Origin: Pseudomonas sp. 10-1B
GTDB lineage: Bacteria; Pseudomonadota; Gammaproteobacteria; Pseudomonadales; Pseudomonadaceae
Assembly (NCBI RefSeq): GCF_000935045.1
Contig: NZ_JYKS01000056.1
Location: 1 to 55,580, forward strand
Direction of reading: 5' to 3'
DNA length: 55,580 bases
The translations under genes and the position numbers were made by a program. The notes beneath the pieces are model-generated. The model was not told where the DNA came from, did not search any database, and was given only the letters and a program-made list of their open reading frames with translations. This document shows, one piece after another, positions 10,254-17,353 of this stretch (within the stretch, counting starts at the first letter, position 1; each line of letters begins with the position of its first letter).

Positions 10254-10541
10254 TTACCACTCGAAGATCTTCCAGGACGGAATCAGCATGTCCGGCTGGT
10301 CGGATCGAATGAAATTGGCATCAGTGCCATCGGCGCGTACCAGGAAATAAGGCTTGCCGTTTTTCGGCGTGATCTTGATCGCATACAGGAAGCCGTTCTG
10401 CCGGTATTCCTGGATGGTCTTGTCGCCTTCCGTGCGAATGGTCACCTCGGGATCGGCCGAGGGGGCGTCGTCCGCCGCCAGGGTGACGACAGGCGTGGTT
10501 GCCAACAGGCCGAGCAGTAACAGGCGATTGAGTGTACGCAT
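10254..10541 (-). CDS. DUF2782 periplasmic protein
   Basis: 95 aa with an N-terminal signal peptide (MRTLNRLLLLGLLATTPVVT, cleavage near LAA). The remaining 70 residues contain the family's EYRQNGFLYAIKITPKNGKPYFL strand-rich segment. The gene sits beside polA and thrB in pseudomonads. Function is unknown. It is divergent from polA with a 75-bp shared control region. Confidence 0.85.
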   Translation of the reverse strand: MRTLNRLLLLGLLATTPVVTLAADDAPSADPEVTIRTEGDKTIQEYRQNGFLYAIKITPKNGKPYFLVRADGTDANFIRSDQPDMLIPSWKIFEW

Positions 10542-10616
10542 GATAACCTTGTCCCTTTGTCGTCAATGATTCTGGCTATTCTAGCGCCGGACCCGTCGAA
10601 AAGGTTGATTCTGCTC

Positions 10617-13364
10617 ATGAGCCAAGCGCCCCTCGTCCTGGTGGACGGTTCCTCCTACCTGTACCGCGCCTTCCACGCGCTGCCGCCGTTGACCACCTCC
10701 AAGGGCATGCCGACCGGCGCGGTGAAAGGTGTGCTGAACATGCTCAAGAGCCTGCGCAAGCAGTACCCCGACAGCCTGTTCGCAGTGGTGTTCGACGCCA
10801 AGGGCGGCACCTTCCGCGATGCCATGTTCGCCGAGTACAAGGCCAACCGCCCAAGCATGCCCGACGACCTGCGGGTGCAGATCGAGCCGCTGCATGCCAG
10901 CGTCAAGGCGCTGGGCTACCCGCTGCTGTGCGTCGAAGGTGTCGAGGCCGACGATGTGATCGGCACCCTGGCGCGCAGCAGTGCCGCCCTGGACCGCCCG
11001 GTGATCATCTCGACCGGTGACAAGGACATGGCGCAGTTGGTGGACGGGCACATTACCTTGGTCAACACCATGACCGGAAGCGTGCTGGACGTGGCTGGCG
11101 TGCACGAGAAATTTGGCGTCGGCCCGGAACATATCATCGACTTCCTGGCCCTGATGGGTGACAAGGTCGACAACATCCCCGGCGTCCCGGGCGTGGGTGA
11201 AAAAACCGCGGTGGGCCTGCTGACCGGCATTGGTGGTGGCCTCAGCGATCTGTACGCCAACCTGGACAAGGTCCCGGCGCTGGCCATTCGTGGCGCCAAG
11301 ACCTTGCCGGCCAAGCTCGAAGAGCACCGCGACGCGGCGTTCCTGTCCTATGAGCTGGCCACCATCAAGGTCGACGTGCCACTGGATATCGAGGTGAATG
11401 CCCTGGTATGCGGCGAGCCGGACCGCGAGGCGCTGCTGGCGCTGTACACCGAGATGGAATTCAAGAGCTGGATTGCCGAGGTACAGCGTGATGCTGCCAA
11501 GGCCGGCGACGACATCGCGGCGGTCGAGGAACCGGCAGCCAAGGTCGAGCCGAAGTATGAAACCATCCTCGACCAGGCCCGCTTCGACGCTTGGCTGGAG
11601 AAGCTGCGCCAGGCGCCGCTGTTCGCCTTCGATACCGAGACCACCGGCCTGGACGCCCAGCAGGCGCAACTGGTCGGCCTGTCGTTCGCCGTCGAGCCGC
11701 ATGAAGCGGCCTATGTGCCCTTGGCCCATGATTATGAAGGCGCGCCGGGTCAGTTGGACCGTGAGGCCGTGCTGCTGGCGCTGAAGCCGCTGCTGGAAGA
11801 CCCGGCCAAGGCCAAGGTCGGGCAGAACGCCAAGTACGATATCAACATCCTCGCCAACGGCTCGCCCGCCATCCAGATGCGTGGCGTGGCCTACGACACC
11901 ATGCTCGAGTCGTACGTGCTGAACTCCACCGCCACCCGTCACGACATGGACAGCCTGGCGCAGAAGTACCTCGACCACACCACCATCGCCTTCGAGGACA
12001 TTGCCGGCAAGGGCGCCAAGCAGCTGACCTTCAACCAGATCAACCTGGACAAGGCCGGCCCCTACGCTGCCGAAGACGCCGATATCACTCTGCGCCTGCA
12101 CTACGCGCTGCAGGCACGCTTGGCGCAGACGCCGAGCCTGCAACCGGTGCTGATGGACATCGAGATGCCGCTGGTACCGGTGCTGGCCAAGATCGAGCGC
12201 CAGGGTGCCCTGGTCGATGCCGCGCTGCTGCAGGTGCAGAGCGGCGAGCTGGGGGGGAAGATGGCCGAACTGGAGCAGCGTGCCTATGAGCTGGCCGGCG
12301 AGGAATTCAACCTCGGCTCGCCCAAGCAGCTGGGCGCGATCCTCTACGACAAGTTGGGCATGCCGGTGCTGAGCAAGACCGCCAAGGGCCAGCCATCCAC
12401 GGCCGAAGCGGTGCTCGACGAGCTGGCCGAGCAGGGCTACCCGTTGCCCGAGGTGCTGATGCAGTACCGCAGCCTGAGCAAGCTCAAGAGCACCTACACC
12501 GACAAACTGCCGGGGCAGATCAACCCTCGCACCAAGCGTATCCATACCTCCTACCAGCAGGCCGTGGCGGCTACCGGCCGGCTGTCGTCGAGCGACCCGA
12601 ACCTGCAGAACATCCCGATCCGTACCGCCGAAGGCCGGCGCATCCGCCAGGCGTTCATCGCCAGCCCGGGCTATAAGCTGCTGGCGGCAGACTACTCGCA
12701 GATCGAGCTGCGTATCATGGCCCACTTGGCCAAGGACGAAGGCTTGCTGCACGCCTTCCGCAACGACCTCGACGTGCACCGCGCCACGGCGGCGGAAGTA
12801 TTCGGGGTGGCCCTGGAAGACGTCACGACCGACCAGCGTCGTAAAGCCAAGGCCATCAACTTCGGCCTGATCTACGGCATGAGCGCCTTCGGCCTGGCCA
12901 AGCAGATTGGCGTCGACCGCAAGCAGTCGCAGGACTACATCGACCGCTACTTCGCCCGTTACCCTGGCGTGCTGGCCTACATGGAGCGCACCCGCGCCCA
13001 GGCGGCCGAGCAAGGTTTTGTCGAAACACTGTTCGGCCGCCGCCTGTACCTGCCAGACATCAACGCCAAGAACCCGGCCCTGCGCAAAGGCGCCGAGCGC
13101 ACGGCGATCAACGCGCCGATGCAGGGCACTGCGGCCGATATCATCAAGCGGGCCATGGTCAATGTGGATAACTGGCTGACCGACAGCGGGCTGGATGCCC
13201 GGGTGATCCTGCAGGTACACGACGAACTGGTGCTGGAAGTGCGCGAGGACCTGGTGGAGCAGGTGAAAGATGAAATTCGCCAGCACATGAGCCAGGCCGC
13301 GCAATTGGCGGTGCCATTGGTGGTCGAGGCAGGAATTGGTGCGAATTGGGACGAAGCTCACTGA
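10617..13364 (+). CDS. polA: DNA polymerase I
   Basis: 915 aa. It has an N-terminal 5'-3' exonuclease (about 1-290), a DnaQ-like 3'-5' proofreading domain with FAFDTETTGL near 337-346, and a family A polymerase domain. Motif A starts at D692 (DYSQIELR), motif B is RRKAKAINFGLIYG, and motif C has D869 in VHDELVLEV, so all three activities appear intact. The ATG at 10617 (MSQAPLVLVDGSS) is preferred over an in-frame upstream extension of 20 codons that has no family similarity; its Shine-Dalgarno is weak (AAGG about 12 nt upstream). Confidence 0.96.
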   Translation: MSQAPLVLVDGSSYLYRAFHALPPLTTSKGMPTGAVKGVLNMLKSLRKQYPDSLFAVVFDAKGGTFRDAMFAEYKANRPSMPDDLRVQIEPLHASVKALGYPLLCVEGVEADDVIGTLARSSAALDRPVIISTGDKDMAQLVDGHITLVNTMTGSVLDVAGVHEKFGVGPEHIIDFLALMGDKVDNIPGVPGVGEKTAVGLLTGIGGGLSDLYANLDKVPALAIRGAKTLPAKLEEHRDAAFLSYELATIKVDVPLDIEVNALVCGEPDREALLALYTEMEFKSWIAEVQRDAAKAGDDIAAVEEPAAKVEPKYETILDQARFDAWLEKLRQAPLFAFDTETTGLDAQQAQLVGLSFAVEPHEAAYVPLAHDYEGAPGQLDREAVLLALKPLLEDPAKAKVGQNAKYDINILANGSPAIQMRGVAYDTMLESYVLNSTATRHDMDSLAQKYLDHTTIAFEDIAGKGAKQLTFNQINLDKAGPYAAEDADITLRLHYALQARLAQTPSLQPVLMDIEMPLVPVLAKIERQGALVDAALLQVQSGELGGKMAELEQRAYELAGEEFNLGSPKQLGAILYDKLGMPVLSKTAKGQPSTAEAVLDELAEQGYPLPEVLMQYRSLSKLKSTYTDKLPGQINPRTKRIHTSYQQAVAATGRLSSSDPNLQNIPIRTAEGRRIRQAFIASPGYKLLAADYSQIELRIMAHLAKDEGLLHAFRNDLDVHRATAAEVFGVALEDVTTDQRRKAKAINFGLIYGMSAFGLAKQIGVDRKQSQDYIDRYFARYPGVLAYMERTRAQAAEQGFVETLFGRRLYLPDINAKNPALRKGAERTAINAPMQGTAADIIKRAMVNVDNWLTDSGLDARVILQVHDELVLEVREDLVEQVKDEIRQHMSQAAQLAVPLVVEAGIGANWDEAH

Positions 13365-13480
13365 TCGAGCGGGGAAAGCTGTGTAGGATCTGCGCCGTAG
13401 GGACGCGGATCCTGGCACTGCTCAGTGCCATTGGTGCTGAAGTTTCATGAAACTATCGCAAATAGTTTCGAGGGCTTTGG

Positions 13481-13508
13481 AACTAAACCGGTGAACCGGA
13501 ACTCAGAG
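13481..13508 (+). promoter_or_regulatory. AlgU (sigma22)-type promoter for the ersA-like sRNA
   Basis: GAACTA at 13481-13486 and TCAGA at 13504-13508, with a 17-bp spacer, each differ by one base from the AlgU/RpoE consensus GAACTT-N16/17-TCTGA. The predicted start is near 13514. Confidence 0.6.
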
Positions 13509-13513
13509 TAACT

Positions 13514-13643
13514 GAATGGCTGGTGAAGCCTTTCGATGCTCCTATGTTGTGTTAAGTGTTGGCAGATATCTGGACCCCGCCCTAGCGGTCCGGACTTGGA
13601 CCCCGAACTTCCCCCTCCCCATACGAAGTCCGGGGTTTTTTTT
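13514..13643 (+). ncRNA. ersA: ErsA-like small regulatory RNA (Spot 42 locus)
   Basis: A non-coding stretch between polA and engB, the locus of Spot 42 in enterics and of ErsA in P. aeruginosa. From the predicted start near 13514 to the end of the T8 run at 13643 is about 130 nt, matching the roughly 132 nt known for ErsA. Internal elements are a GGACC...GGTCC hairpin, a pyrimidine-rich single-stranded TTCCCCCTCCCC (a plausible mRNA-pairing seed), and a terminator whose CCGGACTT / AAGTCCGG arms close before the T-run. ErsA is an envelope-stress RNA that regulates algC in P. aeruginosa. The boundaries and targets here are inferred. Confidence 0.75.
13593..13643 (+). terminator. Rho-independent terminator of the ersA-like sRNA
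   Basis: A CCGGACTT stem near 13590-13598 pairs with AAGTCCGG at about 13627-13634. An alternative CCCCGAACT/AGTCCGGGG stem with one mismatch overlaps it. Eight T residues follow at 13636-13643. Confidence 0.8.
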
Positions 13644-13674
13644 GCCCGGAATTTGACTTATGGCTGGCGCAGAG

Positions 13675-13752
13675 CCTTGTAGGAGCGGGTTTACCCGCGA
13701 ATGCGATGCGGCCTGCACCGCCGTATTCGCGGGTAAACCCGCTCCTACAAGG
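13675..13752. repeat. Perfect 28-bp REP inverted repeat
   Basis: The arms at 13675-13702 and 13725-13752 are exact reverse complements (core GTAGGAGCGGGTTTACCCGC) with a 22-bp spacer. They belong to the 'GTTTACCC' REP subfamily also present at 46152-46215. The pair sits after the sRNA and before the convergent engB end. Confidence 0.92.
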
Positions 13753-13766
13753 TTACGAGCAAGCCT

Positions 13767-14399
13767 TCAAATGACTGGCTTGTCTTCCAGCTCCATCCAG
13801 CCCGCCAGCACCCGGTAGGCGTCTTCCACGCCCAGGCGCTTGGGCGCCGAGAACAGCTGGATGGTCACGCCATCGCCCCAGCCCTTGCGGATTTCCGACT
13901 GCACCTTGAGCAGGGTGTTCTTGCCCGCGCCGTGGGTCAGCTTGTCGGCCTTGGTCAGCAGGATGTGCATTGGCATGCTGCTGGCCTTGGCCCAGTCGAG
14001 CATCATCTTGTCGAAGTCGGTCATCGGGTGACGCACGTCCATCATCAGGATCACGCCACGCAGACACTCACGGCTGCCCAGGTAGGCTTCCAGGTGTTTC
14101 TGCCAGTGCTGCTTGAGCGGAATCGGCACTTTTGCATAACCGTAGCCCGGCAGGTCGACCAAACGCCGTTCATCGTCCAGACTGAAGAAATTCAAAAGCT
14201 GGGTGCGTCCGGGGGTTTTCGAGGTACGCGCCAGGCTGGCATGAGTCAGGGTATTGAGGGCGCTGGATTTGCCGGCGTTGGAACGGCCGGCGAAAGCCAC
14301 CTCGTAACCCTGGTCGTCCGGGCATTGTTCGACCTTGGCAGCGCTGAGGGCGAATTTGGCTTTCTGGCAGAGGCCGAGGATGGGGTTCTTGACTTGCAT
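13767..14399 (-). CDS. engB: Ribosome biogenesis GTP-binding protein EngB/YihA
   Basis: 210 aa TrmE-Era-EngA-like GTPase required for 50S assembly. G1 is GRSNAGKS (38-45), G3 is DLPGYG and G4 is TKAD. I chose the ATG at 14399 (MQVKNPILGL). The frame continues 94 codons further upstream, but only as an antisense shadow of the cytochrome c5 gene. It is divergent from the cytochrome genes and convergent to the sRNA. Confidence 0.94.
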   Translation of the reverse strand: MQVKNPILGLCQKAKFALSAAKVEQCPDDQGYEVAFAGRSNAGKSSALNTLTHASLARTSKTPGRTQLLNFFSLDDERRLVDLPGYGYAKVPIPLKQHWQKHLEAYLGSRECLRGVILMMDVRHPMTDFDKMMLDWAKASSMPMHILLTKADKLTHGAGKNTLLKVQSEIRKGWGDGVTIQLFSAPKRLGVEDAYRVLAGWMELEDKPVI

Positions 14400-14450
14400 G
14401 GGATATCCGATGTGGGTGTTGCCAAAGCCTAGGCCGGCAAGCGGTGTCGT

Positions 14451-14478
14451 TTCCGTTTGGCTGACAGAAGTATATAAT
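14451..14478 (+). promoter_or_regulatory. Candidate sigma70 promoter for the cytochrome genes
   Basis: A perfect TATAAT -10 lies at 14473-14478. The -35 region (TTTCCG at 14451-14456, 16-bp spacer) is poor, so an activator may assist. It is about 45 bp upstream of the cytochrome c5 start. Confidence 0.5.
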
Positions 14479-14523
14479 GCCCCAGTTTTTGTGTGCCCAT
14501 TCTCCCAGCGAAGGAGAGCGGGC

Positions 14524-14895
14524 ATGGGGTGCCGAACTATAGCTTGCGCATCAGAACGCAGCGCGTCCCCCAACCCTGTCAGGTCGTTTCGACTGGCGAA
14601 ATGGCTGCTTGCTGTCGGTATGTTCCTGCCGTTTTTCAGCGCACAGGCTACACAGGATCCCGAGGTGTTGTACAACCGCACGTGTGCGGCCTGTCACACC
14701 GGGCAGTTGCCACAGGCACCCAGGCAGGGTGACCGGGCAGCATGGGAGCCAAGGCTGGCGCAAGGCATGGATGTACTGGTGAAGCACGTGACCCAGGGTT
14801 TCAAGGCTATGCCGCCGCGTGGATTGTGCATGGACTGCAGTGCCGAGGACTACCGTTTGGTCATCCTTTGGATGAGTGGCAGTCCCGATACATAA
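14524..14895 (+). CDS. Cytochrome c5-like monohaem protein
   Basis: 123 aa. A hydrophobic segment (WLLAVGMFLPFFSAQA) serves as signal or anchor. There is one haem motif CAACH (C54, C57, H58) and a Met ligand in AMPPRG. The CMDC cysteine pair near the C-terminus is the disulfide typical of cytochrome c5. The start at 14524 has AAGGAG seven bases upstream; the first 25 residues preceding the hydrophobic stretch are longer than usual, so a later start is possible. It is likely a periplasmic electron carrier, 31 bp before cytochrome c4. Confidence 0.85.
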   Translation: MGCRTIACASERSASPNPVRSFRLAKWLLAVGMFLPFFSAQATQDPEVLYNRTCAACHTGQLPQAPRQGDRAAWEPRLAQGMDVLVKHVTQGFKAMPPRGLCMDCSAEDYRLVILWMSGSPDT

Positions 14896-14926
14896 CATTT
14901 CACCCTTAGCCGTGTTGGATTAGCTG

Positions 14927-15544
14927 ATGAACAAACTAGTCGTGAGTCTGCTGTTGACCCTGGGTGTCGCAGGTGCGGCCACTGCTGCGCAACCCATCAA
15001 AGGCGATGCCGCCGCTGGCCAGGCCAAGACCGCCGTCTGTGGCGCCTGCCACAACCCCGACGGCAACAGCCTGGCACCGAACTTCCCGAAACTGGCCGGC
15101 CAAGGCCAGCGCTACCTGGAAAAACAACTGCACGATATCAAGTCGGGCAAGCGCACCGTGCTGGAGATGACCGGCATGCTGGCCGAGTTCAGCGACCAGG
15201 ACCTGGCCGACATCGCGGCCTACTTCGCCAGCCAGAAAGGCAGCGTGGGTGCAGCCGATCCCAAGCTGGTGGAGCGTGGCCGTGCGTTGTTCAACGGCGG
15301 TGACCTGGAAAAAGGCATGCCTGCCTGCACCGGCTGCCACTCGCCGAATGGCGCGGGCATCGCCCTGGCCGGCTTCCCGCACCTGAGTGGACAGCACTCG
15401 CAGTACGTGACCAAGCAACTGACCGACTTCCGCGAAGGCAACCGCACCAACGATGGCGACGCCATGACCATGCGCACCATCGCCGGCAAGCTGAGCAACC
15501 ACGACATCGAGGCATTGGCCAGCTACATCCAGGGCCTGCACTGA
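14927..15544 (+). CDS. Dihaem cytochrome c4
   Basis: 205 aa with signal peptide (cleavage near TAAA-Q) and two class I cytochrome c domains. Haem motifs are CGACH (C38-H42) and CTGCH (C134-H138); axial Met residues are likely in the MTGML and AMTMR segments. Length and tandem architecture match c4, which donates electrons from the bc1 complex to cbb3 or other terminal oxidases. A perfect-stem terminator lies at 15706-15731. Confidence 0.92.
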   Translation: MNKLVVSLLLTLGVAGAATAAQPIKGDAAAGQAKTAVCGACHNPDGNSLAPNFPKLAGQGQRYLEKQLHDIKSGKRTVLEMTGMLAEFSDQDLADIAAYFASQKGSVGAADPKLVERGRALFNGGDLEKGMPACTGCHSPNGAGIALAGFPHLSGQHSQYVTKQLTDFREGNRTNDGDAMTMRTIAGKLSNHDIEALASYIQGLH

Positions 15545-15564
15545 GGCCGTCGGTAGCCTGTAAA

Positions 15565-15658
15565 GGCCCTATCGCCGGCAAGTCAGTTCCCACAGGAATT
15601 GCACCTGGCTTGAGGCTGATGCGGTCGGGTGGGAGCCGGCTTGCCGGCGATAGGGCCA
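15565..15658. repeat. REP inverted pair after cytochrome c4
   Basis: GGCCCTATCGCCGGCAAGTC... is mirrored by ...GCCGGCTTGCCGGCGATAGGGCC with a 40-bp spacer; the left arm has drifted at a few positions. Confidence 0.88.
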
Positions 15659-15670
15659 TGACAGGTGCTG

Positions 15671-15689
15671 CATTAACTTTCAGTTAATG
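15671..15689. promoter_or_regulatory. Inverted repeat CATTAAC-N5-GTTAATG upstream of dsbA
   Basis: A perfect 7-bp dyad with 5-bp spacer between the REP and the cytochrome c4 terminator, about 140 bp before dsbA. It has no T-run, so an operator is more likely than a terminator. The cognate protein is unknown. Confidence 0.4.
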
Positions 15690-15705
15690 TTGCAGGCCGA
15701 TGATG

Positions 15706-15731
15706 AAAGGGCGGCCGGACTGCCCTTTTTT
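15706..15731 (+). terminator. Terminator downstream of cytochrome c4
   Basis: AAAGGGC-ggccggact-GCCCTTT with a run of six T (15726-15731). Confidence 0.8.
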
Positions 15732-15827
15732 CCGTCCGCAGCCGTTACACTACAGAACTCGACCCCTTCCCGGCCTGTCTCAGTGCAGGTCGCGTCGTGG
15801 CGACCAATGACTGCTCAGGAGTAAAGC

Positions 15828-16460
15828 ATGCGTAAACTGATTCTCAGCGCCGCGCTGGTCGCTGCCAGCGTATTCGGTATGACTGCCGTCCAGGCCGCCG
15901 AGCCTGTCGCCGGCAAGGAATACATCGAGCTGAGCAACCCTGTTCCGGTTTCCGTGCCTGGCAAGATCGAAGTGGTCGAGTTGTTCTGGTACGGCTGCCC
16001 ACACTGCTACCACTTCGAGCCAGTCATCAACCCGTGGGTCGACAAGCTGCCCAAGGACGTCAACTTCAAGCGCGTACCGGCCATGTTCGGTGGCCCATGG
16101 GACGCTCATGGCCAGATGTTCCTGACCCTCGAAGCCATGGGCGTCGAGCACAAGGTGCATGCGGCAGTCTTCGATGCCATCCAGAACCAGCGCAAGCACT
16201 TGACCAAACCAGAAGAAATGGCCGACTTCCTCGCTACCCAGGGCGTCGACAAGGACAAGTTCCTCGCCACCTTCAACTCGTTCGCCATCAAGGGCCAGGT
16301 CAACCAGGCCAAGGAGCTGGCGAAGAAGTACGAAATCACCGGCGTACCGAGCATGGTGGTCAACGGCAAGTACCGCTTCGACCTGGGTACCGCTGGCGGG
16401 CCGGAAGGCGTGCTGAATGTCGCCGACCAGTTGATCGACAAGGAGCGCGCCGCTAAGTAA
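15828..16460 (+). CDS. dsbA: Thiol:disulfide interchange protein DsbA
   Basis: 210 aa periplasmic oxidase with a cleavable signal peptide (ending AVQA-A). The active site CPHC is C57-C60 and the cis-proline is P174 (GVPSMVV), on a thioredoxin fold with helical insertion. Its partner DsbB is outside the window. AGGAG precedes the ATG. An EEP-family gene follows after 11 bp. A nearby membrane phosphodiesterase with periplasmic CSS-type cysteines (20236-21849) is a plausible DsbA-dependent client. Confidence 0.94.
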   Translation: MRKLILSAALVAASVFGMTAVQAAEPVAGKEYIELSNPVPVSVPGKIEVVELFWYGCPHCYHFEPVINPWVDKLPKDVNFKRVPAMFGGPWDAHGQMFLTLEAMGVEHKVHAAVFDAIQNQRKHLTKPEEMADFLATQGVDKDKFLATFNSFAIKGQVNQAKELAKKYEITGVPSMVVNGKYRFDLGTAGGPEGVLNVADQLIDKERAAK

Positions 16461-16471
16461 GCGGCGTAACC

Positions 16472-17326
16472 ATGGCCCGCTTCAGGTCCACCCGTGGTAT
16501 CGGCCTGCACCAGCCGCAGGTCAACGAGCATCACCTGCAGGCCACTGGCCTGCCGGAGGATGGTCGCCTGCGGCTGCTAAGCTTCAACATCCAGGTGGGC
16601 ATCAGCACCGAGCGCTACCGGCATTACCTGACCCGTAGCTGGCAGCACCTGCTGCCGCACAACGGGCGTGCTGGCAACCTGCAGAAGATCGGCAGCCTGA
16701 TCACTGACTTCGACCTGGTAGCCTTGCAGGAAGTCGACGGCGGCAGCCTGCGCTCGGGCTACGTCAACCAGGTCGAGCACCTGGCACAGCTGGGGGCCTT
16801 CCCCTACTGGTACCAGCAGCTCAACCGCAACCTCGGGCGTTTTGCCCAGCACAGCAATGGCGTGCTCAGCCGCCTGAAGCCGCAACTGCTCGAGGATCAT
16901 CCGTTGCCCGGCCCGGCTGGGCGTGGCGCGATCCTGGTGCGTTTTGGCGAGGGCGAAGATGCGCTGATCGTGGTGATGATGCACCTGGCGCTGGGGGCCA
17001 AGACCCGCGCCCTGCAGCTGGGTTATATCCGCGAGCTGATTGGCGGCTACCGCCACCAGGTGCTGATGGGCGACATGAACACCCATGCTACCGACCTGCT
17101 GGAGCACTCGCCCCTGCGCGACCTGAGCCTGATTGCCCCGCAAGTCGAGGCCACTTTCCCCAGCTGGCGCCCGCAACGTTGCCTGGACCATATCCTGCTC
17201 AGCCCAAGCCTCACGCTGGAGCGTGTCGAGGTGCTGGCGCAGCCAATTTCCGACCACCTTCCCGTTGCTGTCGAGATTCGATTGCCTGATGCATTGACTG
17301 TGGATACGCTGCCGGTTTTGAGCTAA
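16472..17326 (+). CDS. Endonuclease/exonuclease/phosphatase (EEP) family protein
   Basis: 284 aa. EEP motifs in order are SFNIQ (about 37-41), LQEVD with the catalytic Glu (about 86-90), GDMNTH (about 197-202) and the C-terminal SDHLP. Members of the fold hydrolyse phosphodiesters or phosphoesters of DNA, phosphoinositides or sphingomyelin; the substrate is not evident. There is no signal peptide, so it is probably cytoplasmic. It lies 11 bp after dsbA and just before the diguanylate cyclase gene, an arrangement conserved in pseudomonads. Confidence 0.85.
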   Translation: MARFRSTRGIGLHQPQVNEHHLQATGLPEDGRLRLLSFNIQVGISTERYRHYLTRSWQHLLPHNGRAGNLQKIGSLITDFDLVALQEVDGGSLRSGYVNQVEHLAQLGAFPYWYQQLNRNLGRFAQHSNGVLSRLKPQLLEDHPLPGPAGRGAILVRFGEGEDALIVVMMHLALGAKTRALQLGYIRELIGGYRHQVLMGDMNTHATDLLEHSPLRDLSLIAPQVEATFPSWRPQRCLDHILLSPSLTLERVEVLAQPISDHLPVAVEIRLPDALTVDTLPVLS

Positions 17327-17353
17327 TTGCCATCACCGTTTGCGGACCCGGGC

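Noticed and set aside
10581..13418. 945-codon open frame antisense to polA
   Set aside because: It mirrors the polA codon pattern in a GC-rich genome, has no Shine-Dalgarno and no recognisable domains, while polA is complete with all motifs.
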